DNA of 63,205 nt from Prevotella sp. (GTDB lineage: Bacteria; Bacteroidota; Bacteroidia; Bacteroidales; Bacteroidaceae). Location of the stretch: assembly GCA_016291495.1 (NCBI GenBank), contig JAEEXI010000018.1:1-63205 (forward strand), given 5' to 3'. Positions within the stretch are counted from its first letter, which is position 1. Each line of letters starts with the position of its first letter. Shown piece after piece: positions 1 through 6,654 of this stretch. Under the pieces are notes generated by a model that saw only the letters and a list, made by a program, of their open reading frames with translations, ran no database searches and was not told the DNA's origin. The position numbers and the translations under genes were made by a program.

Positions 1-104
1 AGGTAAGAGGTGAGAGAATAGCTGGATAAACTTAGAAAATAGAGGTATAAGGGAGTGTCTGAAGTAATCTCTCACCTCTCGCCACTCACCTCTCACCTCT
101 AGAA
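1..104. repeat. heptad repeat tract, TRAGAGG family, two clusters
   Basis: Bases 1-21 are AGGTAAG AGGTGAG AGAATAG, and bases 70-104 are five 7-bp units of the opposite-strand form (TCTCACC, TCTCGCC, ACTCACC, TCTCACC, TCTAGAA). Both belong to the same purine/pyrimidine-rich heptad family that recurs at 2852-2900, 36165-36192, 37254-37288, 51753-51822 and 55247-55316. No gene is visible between base 1 and the small ORF at 207. Confidence 0.8.
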
Positions 105-106
105 TA

Positions 107-152
107 ACGGAGGGACAGAGGTTTTAACTTTTAAACTCTGTGTCTCTGTGTT
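107..152 (+). repeat. 46-bp imperfect direct repeat, copy 1
   Basis: Begins ACGGAGGGACAGAGG and ends GTGTCTCTGTGTT. It matches 499-544 at about 41 of 46 positions by eye. The two copies flank the smalltalk ORF and the GAAGAGT-type repeats. Each copy contains ACAGAG and CTCTGT arms that could pair. Confidence 0.75.
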
Positions 153-160
153 GAAAAAAG

Positions 161-209
161 AATTAAGCATTAAGAATTAAGAATTAAGCATTAAGCATTA
201 AGAATCATG
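161..209 (+). repeat. heptad repeat tract, MATTAAG family
   Basis: Six consecutive 7-bp units AATTAAG/CATTAAG (161-202) followed by AATCATG. The last partial unit contains the ATG start codon of the smalltalk gene (207-209), so the repeat forms the whole translation initiation region of that gene. Confidence 0.85.
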
Positions 210-308
210 AAAAAGCGTTTCATTGAGGTAGCGGTGAAGGTTGTAGTAGCCGCCCTCACAGCCTTTCTCACCGCCATCACAACGACTAGTTGCATGGGAC
301 CCTTTTAA
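207..308 (+). CDS. smalltalk family small protein, 33 aa
   Basis: A 33-codon ORF beginning MKKRFIEVAVKVVVAALTAF and ending TTTSCMGPF. It has a basic N-terminus, one hydrophobic helix (about residues 8-25) rich in Val/Ala, and a Thr/Ser stretch ending in Ser-Cys-Met. This layout matches the Bacteroidetes 'smalltalk' family, short peptides usually encoded beside an N-acetylmuramoyl-L-alanine amidase or P5-like lysozyme and a DUF3987/VirE protein in phage-like cassettes. Here no amidase is adjacent; the P5-like and DUF3987 genes lie near 52 kb. The function is unknown; a holin-like or lipoprotein role has been speculated but cannot be shown here. No -7 promoter box is evident upstream, and the start codon sits in a heptad repeat. 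Confidence 0.65.
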   Translation: MKKRFIEVAVKVVVAALTAFLTAITTTSCMGPF

Positions 309-388
309 GGGAAGAGGGAAGAGTGAAGAGTGAAGAATTTGCTACCGCTACTGAGTAAGAGGGAAGAGGGAAGAGTGAAGAGTGAAGA
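309..388 (+). repeat. heptad repeats GGGAAGA/GTGAAGA, duplicated block
   Basis: Units GGGAAGA x2 and GTGAAGA x2 at 309-336 are repeated identically at 361-388. The DNA between them (GCTACCGCTACTGAGTAAGAG, 341-361) recurs at 449-469. The block starts directly after the smalltalk stop codon. Confidence 0.8.
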
Positions 389-498
389 CGGGTTGTTGAG
401 CGAAGGCGAAAAATTTCTTGCCAGGCAAGCGTACTAAAGAAACGATTAGCTACCGCTACTGAGTAAGAGGTCAGAGGTAAGAATTTAAACACAGAGGT

Positions 499-544
499 AC
501 GGAGATACAGAGGTTTTAAGCTTTAAACTCAGTGTCTCTGTGTT
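499..544 (+). repeat. 46-bp imperfect direct repeat, copy 2
   Basis: Begins ACGGAGATACAGAGG and ends GTGTCTCTGTGTT. It is the partner of 107-152 and ends 15 bp before the -33 element of the next promoter. Confidence 0.75.
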
Positions 545-558
545 TTTTTGCCACTTTA

Positions 559-590
559 TTTGGAAGAATTCAAATAATTTCTTACTTTTG
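559..590 (+). promoter_or_regulatory. Bacteroidetes sigma-ABfr-type promoter
   Basis: TTTG at 559-562, a 20-bp spacer, then TACTTTTG at 583-590: an exact match to TTTG-N20-TAnnTTTG. It lies 34 bp upstream of the ATG at 624 and supports that start over the upstream in-frame ATG at 540, which precedes the promoter. Confidence 0.85.
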
Positions 591-623
591 CAAGATAAAA
601 CAAATATACATATAAGTTATACT

Positions 624-2108
624 ATGAATAAAAAGGTATCTATATTACTCTTGAGCCTGTTCTTCTGTGTATCAGTAGGTGCACAAGAAGCACAGAAAAG
701 TGAACTGCAGAAGAGTGCTGAAAGCGCCCAGACCATTCCTGCCGCCCGTCATGCCTATATCCGTGCCTATGAAGACTACTTGGGTAAGGGACAGGTTGAG
801 CAGGCTGTGGAGTGCGGTGCCAAGGCAGCATCGCTCTATTCGAAGGACGGCCTGCACAAAGAAGCTTTCGAGCTGTTGCGCAGTATCGACCAGACTATCA
901 ACAGCAAGGGTGGCAACAAGGCGGCTGCTCTGCACTATATGGTGACGAAGGAGCGCCTGCAGATGTACATGAAGTTCCGCAAGCCCGACAGTGCCAAGGA
1001 GCAGTTGAACGTGATGGAGAGCCAAGCCAACGCTTCGGGCGATGAGAAGGTGAAGAACGATCTGCTGTACCAGAAGGCTATCTATTTCTATAGCTTCGGA
1101 CTGAATGCCCAGGGTGATGCCGTGTTCAAGGAGATGGCCGCAAAACTGACAGCCTCGAAGGAATATGACAAGGTGGACGAGGTGTATAAACAGCTCATCG
1201 CCAATGGCCGCAGGAGCAATAATGCCAACATGGTGGCCCAGTCGTATAGCAACTACGTGGCATGGAAGGACTCGGCCAATGCGCTGAAGCATGCCGACGA
1301 GATTGCCGCGCTGAAGAAGCAGATTGCCGACAACGAGGCTTCTATTGAGGAGAAAGACAGTTCGCTGACCACCCGTGGAGCCATCATCGTGGGACTGCTC
1401 ATTCTTGCCGGTGCCCTTGCCGCTGCATTGGTGGTGGGTGCCATCATCCTGTTGCGTTTCATCCTGCTGACTCGCAAGCAGAAGAAAGCCATCCAGCTGT
1501 CCAACGACAACAACGCCCTGAAGGCCAAGTTCATCAGCAACATTTCCGCACAGCTGGACCCCACCCTTCAGAAACTCGACAGCAAGACGCCTGAGGTGAA
1601 GGCGCTGATGGATTTCTCCCAGCACATCCAAACACTGTCTGACCTGGAGAACTCTACAGGTGAGGTGGAGATGGAAGAGGCTCAGATTCAACAGTTTTGC
1701 GAGAATATCATGGACCAGATACGCGACAAGGTGAAACCTGACGTGACCCTGAAAGTCAATGCTCCCAAGATGAGCCTGGAGATGAACAAGGAATATGTAT
1801 CGCACATCCTCCTGCACCTGTTGAACAATGCCGCCATCTATACACCAGAAGGAGGTACCATCTGGCTGGACTATAAGAAGCGCAGCGCACACACCCACCA
1901 GTTCATCGTTTCTGACACGGGTTGTGGCATCCCAGAGGAAAAGCGCGAAGACGTGTTCAAGCCCTTCCTCGAAATCAGGGACCTGACGAAAGGCGACGGA
2001 CTCGGCCTGCCCATCTGCAAACAGATGGCGCTGAAGATGAATGGTGACTTAGACATTGATCCTGAGTTCACCAAGGGAACTCGTTTCGTTCTTGACCTGC
2101 ATTCATGA
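624..2108 (+). CDS. histidine-kinase-like membrane protein, phospho-acceptor His missing
   Basis: 494 aa. A signal peptide (residues 1-20, ending VSVGA) precedes an extracytoplasmic alpha-helical region of TPR-like character (about 25-235), a coiled coil, one membrane segment (about 252-282) and a HATPase_c domain. The ATPase domain has the N box (LLNNAAIYTP, about 400), the G1 box DTGCGIP (about 431) and a GDGLGLPIC G2 box. In the dimerisation helix, family members read FISNISHELRTP; this protein reads FISNISAQLDP, with Ala at residue 309 where the phosphorylated His belongs and Gln for Glu. It may therefore bind ATP without classical autophosphorylation. No response regulator lies nearby. 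The gene overlaps the following EFR1-type gene by 4 bp (ATGA), so the two are probably translationally coupled. The start at 624 was chosen from the promoter and the signal peptide. Confidence 0.85.
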   Translation: MNKKVSILLLSLFFCVSVGAQEAQKSELQKSAESAQTIPAARHAYIRAYEDYLGKGQVEQAVECGAKAASLYSKDGLHKEAFELLRSIDQTINSKGGNKAAALHYMVTKERLQMYMKFRKPDSAKEQLNVMESQANASGDEKVKNDLLYQKAIYFYSFGLNAQGDAVFKEMAAKLTASKEYDKVDEVYKQLIANGRRSNNANMVAQSYSNYVAWKDSANALKHADEIAALKKQIADNEASIEEKDSSLTTRGAIIVGLLILAGALAAALVVGAIILLRFILLTRKQKKAIQLSNDNNALKAKFISNISAQLDPTLQKLDSKTPEVKALMDFSQHIQTLSDLENSTGEVEMEEAQIQQFCENIMDQIRDKVKPDVTLKVNAPKMSLEMNKEYVSHILLHLLNNAAIYTPEGGTIWLDYKKRSAHTHQFIVSDTGCGIPEEKREDVFKPFLEIRDLTKGDGLGLPICKQMALKMNGDLDIDPEFTKGTRFVLDLHS

Positions 2109-2866
2109 TTTTCTATTTCTCAGGAACAGGTAATACTAAGTGGGCCGCTGAGCAACTGGCTTCGGCGACCCACGATTCTTTGTATGATATCCCCGACGAG
2201 CTCAAGAAGGACACGCTGGCTTACACCCTGCAGGAAGGCGAGCGGTTAGGTTTCTGTTTCCCTACTCACGGGTGGCAGGTGCCCCGCATCGTGCGTGAAT
2301 TCATCCGCAAGGCTACTTTCCACGCCACTTCTTATGTCTATGCGCTGACCACCTGTGGCGACAATATGGGGTACGCCATGCGAATCCTCAACAAAGAACT
2401 GGGAAAGAAAGGACTCCACACCGATGCCACTTTTGCCGTTGTCATGCCCGAATCCAATGTTTGTTTCTCCTTCCTCCACTTGGATACTCCCGAACGGGAA
2501 GCCCAAAAGATTCAGGCTGCCAAGGAACGGATGCGACACATCTGCGAAGTGGTCGGGAGGAAAGACAAAGGAGTGGAAGAACTGGTCAAAGGGGCCATTC
2601 CCTTTACCTATACCTATGTGATAGGCGGATATTATAACAAACACCTTATCAGCGACAAGTCGTTCTGGGTGGATCAGGATGCCTGTATTCAGTGCGGACT
2701 ATGCCAGAAGCTCTGTCCTGTCGATGATATTGAAGGGACACCGCCTGTCTGGAAGCACAACGGCACCTGTACCAACTGTCTGGCCTGCTATCACCATTGT
2801 CCCAAACATGCTATTCATTGGGGCAAGATGAAACGGGGACAGTACGTTTTTAGAGGTAAGAGGTAA
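2105..2866 (+). CDS. EFR1-type flavodoxin/4Fe-4S ferredoxin fusion
   Basis: 253 aa. The N-terminal flavodoxin-like half starts MIFYFSGTGNT, the FMN phosphate-binding loop S-G-T-G-N-T. The C-terminal third carries two 4Fe-4S motifs: CIQCGLCQKLCP and CTNCLACYHHCP. This domain order is that of the EFR1 family of flavodoxin-ferredoxin proteins, probably soluble electron carriers whose partners are mostly unknown. It overlaps the kinase-like gene by 4 bp, suggesting that the membrane protein and the redox protein are made together. The last residues (RGKR) and the TAA stop (2864-2866) come from the heptad repeat that begins at 2852, so the original C-terminus may have ended elsewhere. Confidence 0.85.
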   Translation: MIFYFSGTGNTKWAAEQLASATHDSLYDIPDELKKDTLAYTLQEGERLGFCFPTHGWQVPRIVREFIRKATFHATSYVYALTTCGDNMGYAMRILNKELGKKGLHTDATFAVVMPESNVCFSFLHLDTPEREAQKIQAAKERMRHICEVVGRKDKGVEELVKGAIPFTYTYVIGGYYNKHLISDKSFWVDQDACIQCGLCQKLCPVDDIEGTPPVWKHNGTCTNCLACYHHCPKHAIHWGKMKRGQYVFRGKR

Positions 2867-2900
2867 GAGGTGAGAGGTGAGAGGTAAGAGGTGAGAGGGG
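2852..2900 (+). repeat. heptad repeat AGAGGTA/AGAGGTG, seven units
   Basis: Units AGAGGTA, AGAGGTA, AGAGGTG, AGAGGTG, AGAGGTA, AGAGGTG, AGAGGGG. The tract overlaps the 3' end of the EFR1-type gene and ends one base before the 3' end of the convergent yggS gene, filling the whole space between the two genes. Confidence 0.9.
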
Positions 2901-3572
2901 TTAATAGATGCGAGGACCGAAAATGGTCGTTCCGATACGCACCATCGTACTACCCTCCTCTACGGCAATCCGATAATCATGACTCATGCCCCAGGAACGT
3001 TCACAGAATGAGGGCTCGTCAGCAAAATACAGCGCTTTCATCTCGTCAAACAGATTCCTGGCTATCCTGAACTCAGAACGAATCTGTGCCTCGTCTTCCA
3101 CATAGGAAGCCATCATCATCAGACCACAGATACGGACATGTTTCAACGCCCTCCACGCACCATCAGCAAGCAACTGCCGACAAGCATCCGGAGTCAGTCC
3201 ATACTTGGTCTCCTCCTCTGCAATATGGAGTTCAAGAAGCACATCAATAATACGCTCATTCTTAGCGGCTTGCTTATCAATCTCACATAAAAGCTTGAAC
3301 GAGTCGACAGCCTCAATCATGGTGATGTAAGGAGCAATATACTTCACCTTGTTCGTTTGCAGATGGCCGATGAAATGCCACTGGATATCCTTGGGCAACG
3401 TATCCACTTTCTGGCGAAGTTCCTGTTCATGACTCTCTCCGAAAACGCGCTGTCCCTCCTGATAAGCAGCCTCAATATACTCGTTAGGGTGATACTTGCT
3501 AATTGCCACAAGGCGGACACCCTGTGGCAAATCAGCTAATACCTGATGAAGATTACCTTTTACGTCGTACAT
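2901..3572 (-). CDS. YggS-family PLP homeostasis protein
   Basis: 223 aa, the usual length for YggS/PROSC. It binds pyridoxal 5'-phosphate without known catalysis and buffers PLP and amino-acid metabolism in the cytoplasm. The PLP lysine is Lys26 in VAISKYHP. Further family motifs are FGESHEQE, WHFIGHLQTNK, ICGLMMMAS and MSHDY..AVEEGSTMVRIGT near the C-terminus. It is the third gene of a minus-strand operon (pseudokinase, DUF4494, yggS), starting directly after the DUF4494 stop with no gap. The 3' end abuts the heptad repeat 2852-2900. Confidence 0.92.
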   Translation of the reverse strand: MYDVKGNLHQVLADLPQGVRLVAISKYHPNEYIEAAYQEGQRVFGESHEQELRQKVDTLPKDIQWHFIGHLQTNKVKYIAPYITMIEAVDSFKLLCEIDKQAAKNERIIDVLLELHIAEEETKYGLTPDACRQLLADGAWRALKHVRICGLMMMASYVEDEAQIRSEFRIARNLFDEMKALYFADEPSFCERSWGMSHDYRIAVEEGSTMVRIGTTIFGPRIY

Positions 3573-4037
3573 TTATTCTTGACTATTCTCGTCTTTTCCG
3601 TATTCGAAGACATCCATCAAGGTGGTTTCAGCAACGCTGGCAATGACATAGTCAATCATCGTGCCACCCATGACCTCTTCAATATTATTGACGGCACCCT
3701 TCAACGTACCTGCATGAACCAGATAGTTGACGTTGCTGCGCTTCTCCTTTTCCGTTTTCTCGTCGATGGTGATAAACTGCAACTTCGTCTTATACCAACG
3801 GTCGGCCGTGGGGTCGTCGCTGAAGAATATCTCCTTGTAGGGGGCTATCTTGATATCCTTGACGGTAAACTCGCCACTGATATAGCTCGACATTTCCTCC
3901 ATGATACGTTTTTCTGCCTCTGTAAAGCTGAGTGCATCAACGACATAGTTCTCATTCACTTTCTTCTGCAAGCCGTCCTCGCCGACTTTCTCATAGTTGA
4001 TTTTGCACTCAAACCAAATTGCTGTTCTTGATCTCAT
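3573..4037 (-). CDS. DUF4494 family protein
   Basis: 154 aa, with no signal peptide or membrane segment. The sequence opens MRSRTAIWFECKINYEKV and contains VNENYVVDALSFTEAEKRI, a pattern I recognise as the Bacteroidetes DUF4494 family. Its biochemical function is unknown. It sits 14 bp after the pseudokinase gene and directly before yggS, an arrangement I believe is common in Bacteroidales, so a link with PLP homeostasis or cell-envelope signalling is possible but unproven. Confidence 0.8.
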   Translation of the reverse strand: MRSRTAIWFECKINYEKVGEDGLQKKVNENYVVDALSFTEAEKRIMEEMSSYISGEFTVKDIKIAPYKEIFFSDDPTADRWYKTKLQFITIDEKTEKEKRSNVNYLVHAGTLKGAVNNIEEVMGGTMIDYVIASVAETTLMDVFEYGKDENSQE

Positions 4038-4051
4038 ATCTTATAATTTTA

Positions 4052-5293
4052 TTATTTCTGTACACCGTAGCTAGTAGAGCCACCAATTTCTTTCTTTTTC
4101 TGTTCGGTCAGACGCTCGATAATCTCCGTAGCTATCAACTGACTGCGCGCCGGATCCAATGCCGATTCAGCGGAAATCTCCTGTTGGGCCTTCATCAGTT
4201 CCCCTACCGTTGACTCACTTTGCGACAAGAAGTTCTTCTCAGAGACATTCATATTCGTCTTATTGTAAATCTTGGAGAGAATCTTGTCAGCAGCAGCCTC
4301 ATAACGCTTACGGAAGATGGCCTCTGCCTTTGCCTGATATTCCTGTTCAGACACTCTTTCAGCTGCCACGAGGGAATCACCATCACTGGTCACGCCCAAT
4401 TCTGCAGGATCAATCCCCTCATCTATCAAGTCGTCAGTAGCCTGGCGTGGGACAGGTTTGACAAACTCAACGGGCGTGCTCTCGGGCATCATATCGAAAT
4501 AGAGCGCAATACACAATCCGGCAATGGCTACGGCAATAATAGTGGAAATTACCGAACGATAGGTGTTACGCTTACGATTGATACTGTTCAACATCTCCGT
4601 CGGCGTGTTAAATCGGTCCTCTGGAGACTCACTCACCGCTTTCTTGACGACACGACGCAACTCCAACGGCATATCCGACTGGTCGAATATTTTCTTCAGC
4701 AACCGACCAATGGAGTAGATATCACAACGATTGTCTATCGCGCCATGGTTCATCACCTCCGGAGCCACGAACTCCTCCATTCCACCATAGTAAAGTTGGG
4801 ACATGTCGCTCATCGACAGATAGTGAGAACCCACATGCGACAGCAATACGGCATTGTCGCCCTTCCTAAGGAAAACAGTCTGGGGAGAATAGCAAACGCC
4901 AAAGACGCCCTGTTCATGAAGATATGCTGCAGCCTCCAGCAAATGCTGGGTAAACTCCTCGATAAAATGCGGCTCTGCCACTATCGCCGGGGAATCGTTA
5001 AGTACCTGTTGCAAAGGCTGATACTGTCCTTGTTCCATTTCCAGACGGACGATATCTCTTCCCTCTGTCTGTGGGCGGAAATGCAGGATGCATTGATTTT
5101 TCAACGATGCGTTCTTGTCGCACTCAGCTTTCAAACCCTCACAGAACTTGATATTATTGTTCAGCTCTGGTGCAATATCCACTACACTACGGTACTTTCC
5201 GTCAATCTGCTGACGGTAGTAATCACCAATCGGCAAACGGGTTTTGTTGAGTTTTCCGTCTTTACGCGAGGCTAATAGTTCTTCGTAATTCAT
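4052..5293 (-). CDS. membrane-anchored protein-kinase-like protein, catalytic residues lost
   Basis: 413 aa. Residues about 10-235 follow the Ser/Thr protein kinase fold order: EAAAYLHEQGVFGVCYSPQT aligns with the catalytic loop, where HRDxKPxN is absent; LLSHVG stands where the DFG motif is expected; and EEFVAPEV (APE) plus RCDIYSIGRLLKKIF (helix F Asp) are kept. No glycine-rich loop or VAIK lysine is seen. A membrane segment (about 247-268) is followed by an extracytoplasmic helical tail rich in Glu/Ala. This is best read as a pseudokinase. It is the first gene of the operon with DUF4494 and yggS; a -7 box (TACTTTTG) lies just upstream. Confidence 0.75.
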   Translation of the reverse strand: MNYEELLASRKDGKLNKTRLPIGDYYRQQIDGKYRSVVDIAPELNNNIKFCEGLKAECDKNASLKNQCILHFRPQTEGRDIVRLEMEQGQYQPLQQVLNDSPAIVAEPHFIEEFTQHLLEAAAYLHEQGVFGVCYSPQTVFLRKGDNAVLLSHVGSHYLSMSDMSQLYYGGMEEFVAPEVMNHGAIDNRCDIYSIGRLLKKIFDQSDMPLELRRVVKKAVSESPEDRFNTPTEMLNSINRKRNTYRSVISTIIAVAIAGLCIALYFDMMPESTPVEFVKPVPRQATDDLIDEGIDPAELGVTSDGDSLVAAERVSEQEYQAKAEAIFRKRYEAAADKILSKIYNKTNMNVSEKNFLSQSESTVGELMKAQQEISAESALDPARSQLIATEIIERLTEQKKKEIGGSTSYGVQK

Positions 5294-5315
5294 TATTTCA
5301 GTTTGTTTGGATGCG

Positions 5316-5323
5316 CAAAAGTA
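5316..5323 (-). promoter_or_regulatory. -7 box of the pseudokinase operon
   Basis: Minus-strand TACTTTTG, 22 bp upstream of the ATG at 5293. The expected -33 position falls in the AATTCAT heptads (5330-5350) and has no exact TTTG. Confidence 0.65.
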
Positions 5324-5329
5324 CGAAAT

Positions 5330-5350
5330 AATTCATAATTTACAATTCAT
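5330..5350. repeat. heptad repeat AATTCAT/AATTTAC, three units
   Basis: AATTCAT, AATTTAC, AATTCAT in register, lying between the divergent promoters of the pseudokinase operon and the aminotransferase gene. Confidence 0.7.
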
Positions 5351-5382
5351 TATTCAAAATATTTTATGGCGGAAGCAATTTT

Positions 5383-5410
5383 TTCACTCTTCACTCTTCA
5401 CTTTTCACTT
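5383..5410. repeat. heptad repeat TTCACTY, four units
   Basis: TTCACTC, TTCACTC, TTCACTT, TTCACTT. The same unit occurs inside the DUF3987 gene at 54486-54513. The tract ends 8 bp before the -7 box of the aminotransferase gene and covers its -33 position. Confidence 0.85.
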
Positions 5411-5418
5411 TAAATTCG

Positions 5419-5426
5419 TATCTTTG
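5419..5426 (+). promoter_or_regulatory. -7 box of the aminotransferase gene
   Basis: TATCTTTG, 28 bp before the ATG at 5455. No TTTG is present at -33; that position lies in the TTCACTY repeat. Confidence 0.65.
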
Positions 5427-5454
5427 CACTCAAATTTACGTAAATTAGACAATC

Positions 5455-6654
5455 ATGCCAGAAATCTCTGTTCGCGGACTGGAGATGCCCGAATCGCCGA
5501 TTCGAAAACTTGCACCTCTTGCTGCCGCTGCAAAAAAACGTGGTACGAAAGTGTACCATCTGAACATCGGACAGCCAGACCTGCCAACTCCACAGGTGGG
5601 ACTGGATGCCTTGAAACAAATTGACCGCACCATCTTGGAGTATTCTCCTTCACAAGGATATCTGAGTTATCGGGAAAAACTTGTCAATTATTATGCGAAA
5701 TATAATATTAATGTCACTCCTGACGATATCATCATCACGTCGGGCGGTAGTGAGGCAGTGCTCTTCGCTTTCCTCTCCTGCCTGAACCCAGGTGACGAGA
5801 TTATCGTACCAGAGCCCGCATATGCCAACTATATGGCATTTGCCATTAGTGCCGGAGCGAAAATCCGTACCATCGCCACGACCATTGACGAGGGTTTTTC
5901 CTTACCCAAGGTGGAAAAGTTTGAAGAACTCATCAACGACCGTACCCGTGCCATCATGATCTGCAACCCCAACAACCCGACAGGTTATCTCTATACCCGT
6001 CGTGAGATGCTGCAGATCCGTGACCTCGTGAAGAAATATGACTTGTATCTCTTCTCTGACGAGGTCTATCGCGAGTATATCTATACGGGTTCGCCCTATA
6101 TCTCTGCCTGCCATCTGGAAGGCATCGAACAGAACGTCATCCTCATCGACTCCGTTTCCAAGCGCTATTCGGAGTGTGGTATCCGTATCGGAGCCCTCAT
6201 CACGAAGAATGCCGAAGTTCGCAAGGCGGTGATGAAGTTCTGTCAGGCACGTCTCTCTCCTCCCCTGATTGGACAGATTGTTGCCGAGGCTTCACTGGAT
6301 GCCCCTGAGGAGTACTATCGTGATGTGTATGATGAGTATGTGGAGCGCCGTAAGTGTCTGATTGACGGCCTCAACCGCATTCCAGGAGTCTATTCCCCCA
6401 TTCCTATGGGAGCCTTCTACACAGTAGCCAAACTACCTGTCGACGACGCCGAGAAGTTCTGTCGCTGGTGTCTGTCCGACTTTGAATACGAGGGAGAAAC
6501 GGTGATGATGGCGCCTGCTGCCGGATTCTACACCACCCCAGGTGCCGGCATCAATCAGGTTCGTATCGCCTATGTCTTAAAGATGGAAGACTTGGAGCGT
6601 GCCCTCATCGTTTTGAAAAAAGCACTTGAAGCATATCCAGGAAGAGTAGAGTGA
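5455..6654 (+). CDS. class I/II pyridoxal-phosphate aminotransferase
   Basis: 399 aa, the usual length of fold-type I aspartate-aminotransferase-like enzymes. Visible motifs: NIGQPDLPTP near the N-terminus, NPNNPTG at 171-177, the PLP-ring Asp in SDEVYREY (about 202), and the Schiff-base lysine Lys236 in DSVSKRYSECGIRIG. It transfers amino groups between an amino acid and a 2-oxo acid in the cytoplasm; the substrate cannot be told from sequence. The next gene starts inside its last codons (GTGA overlap), so the two are co-translated. Confidence 0.9.
   Translation: MPEISVRGLEMPESPIRKLAPLAAAAKKRGTKVYHLNIGQPDLPTPQVGLDALKQIDRTILEYSPSQGYLSYREKLVNYYAKYNINVTPDDIIITSGGSEAVLFAFLSCLNPGDEIIVPEPAYANYMAFAISAGAKIRTIATTIDEGFSLPKVEKFEELINDRTRAIMICNPNNPTGYLYTRREMLQIRDLVKKYDLYLFSDEVYREYIYTGSPYISACHLEGIEQNVILIDSVSKRYSECGIRIGALITKNAEVRKAVMKFCQARLSPPLIGQIVAEASLDAPEEYYRDVYDEYVERRKCLIDGLNRIPGVYSPIPMGAFYTVAKLPVDDAEKFCRWCLSDFEYEGETVMMAPAAGFYTTPGAGINQVRIAYVLKMEDLERALIVLKKALEAYPGRVE

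Larger units (their letters stand above)
389..623. other. non-coding, repeat-bearing leader before the kinase-like gene
   Basis: No credible gene is seen. The stretch holds the second GCTACCGCTACTGAGTAAGAG copy (449-469), the second copy of the 46-bp direct repeat (499-544) and the promoter of the next gene (559-590). Confidence 0.6.

Noticed and set aside
672..1898. Long minus-strand open frame opposite the kinase-like gene
   Set aside because: Its composition is that of an antisense shadow of a GC-skewed coding region; no motif or promoter, and the plus-strand protein is clearly real.
4220..5275. Plus-strand open frame opposite the pseudokinase
   Set aside because: Antisense shadow without start context or recognisable domain.
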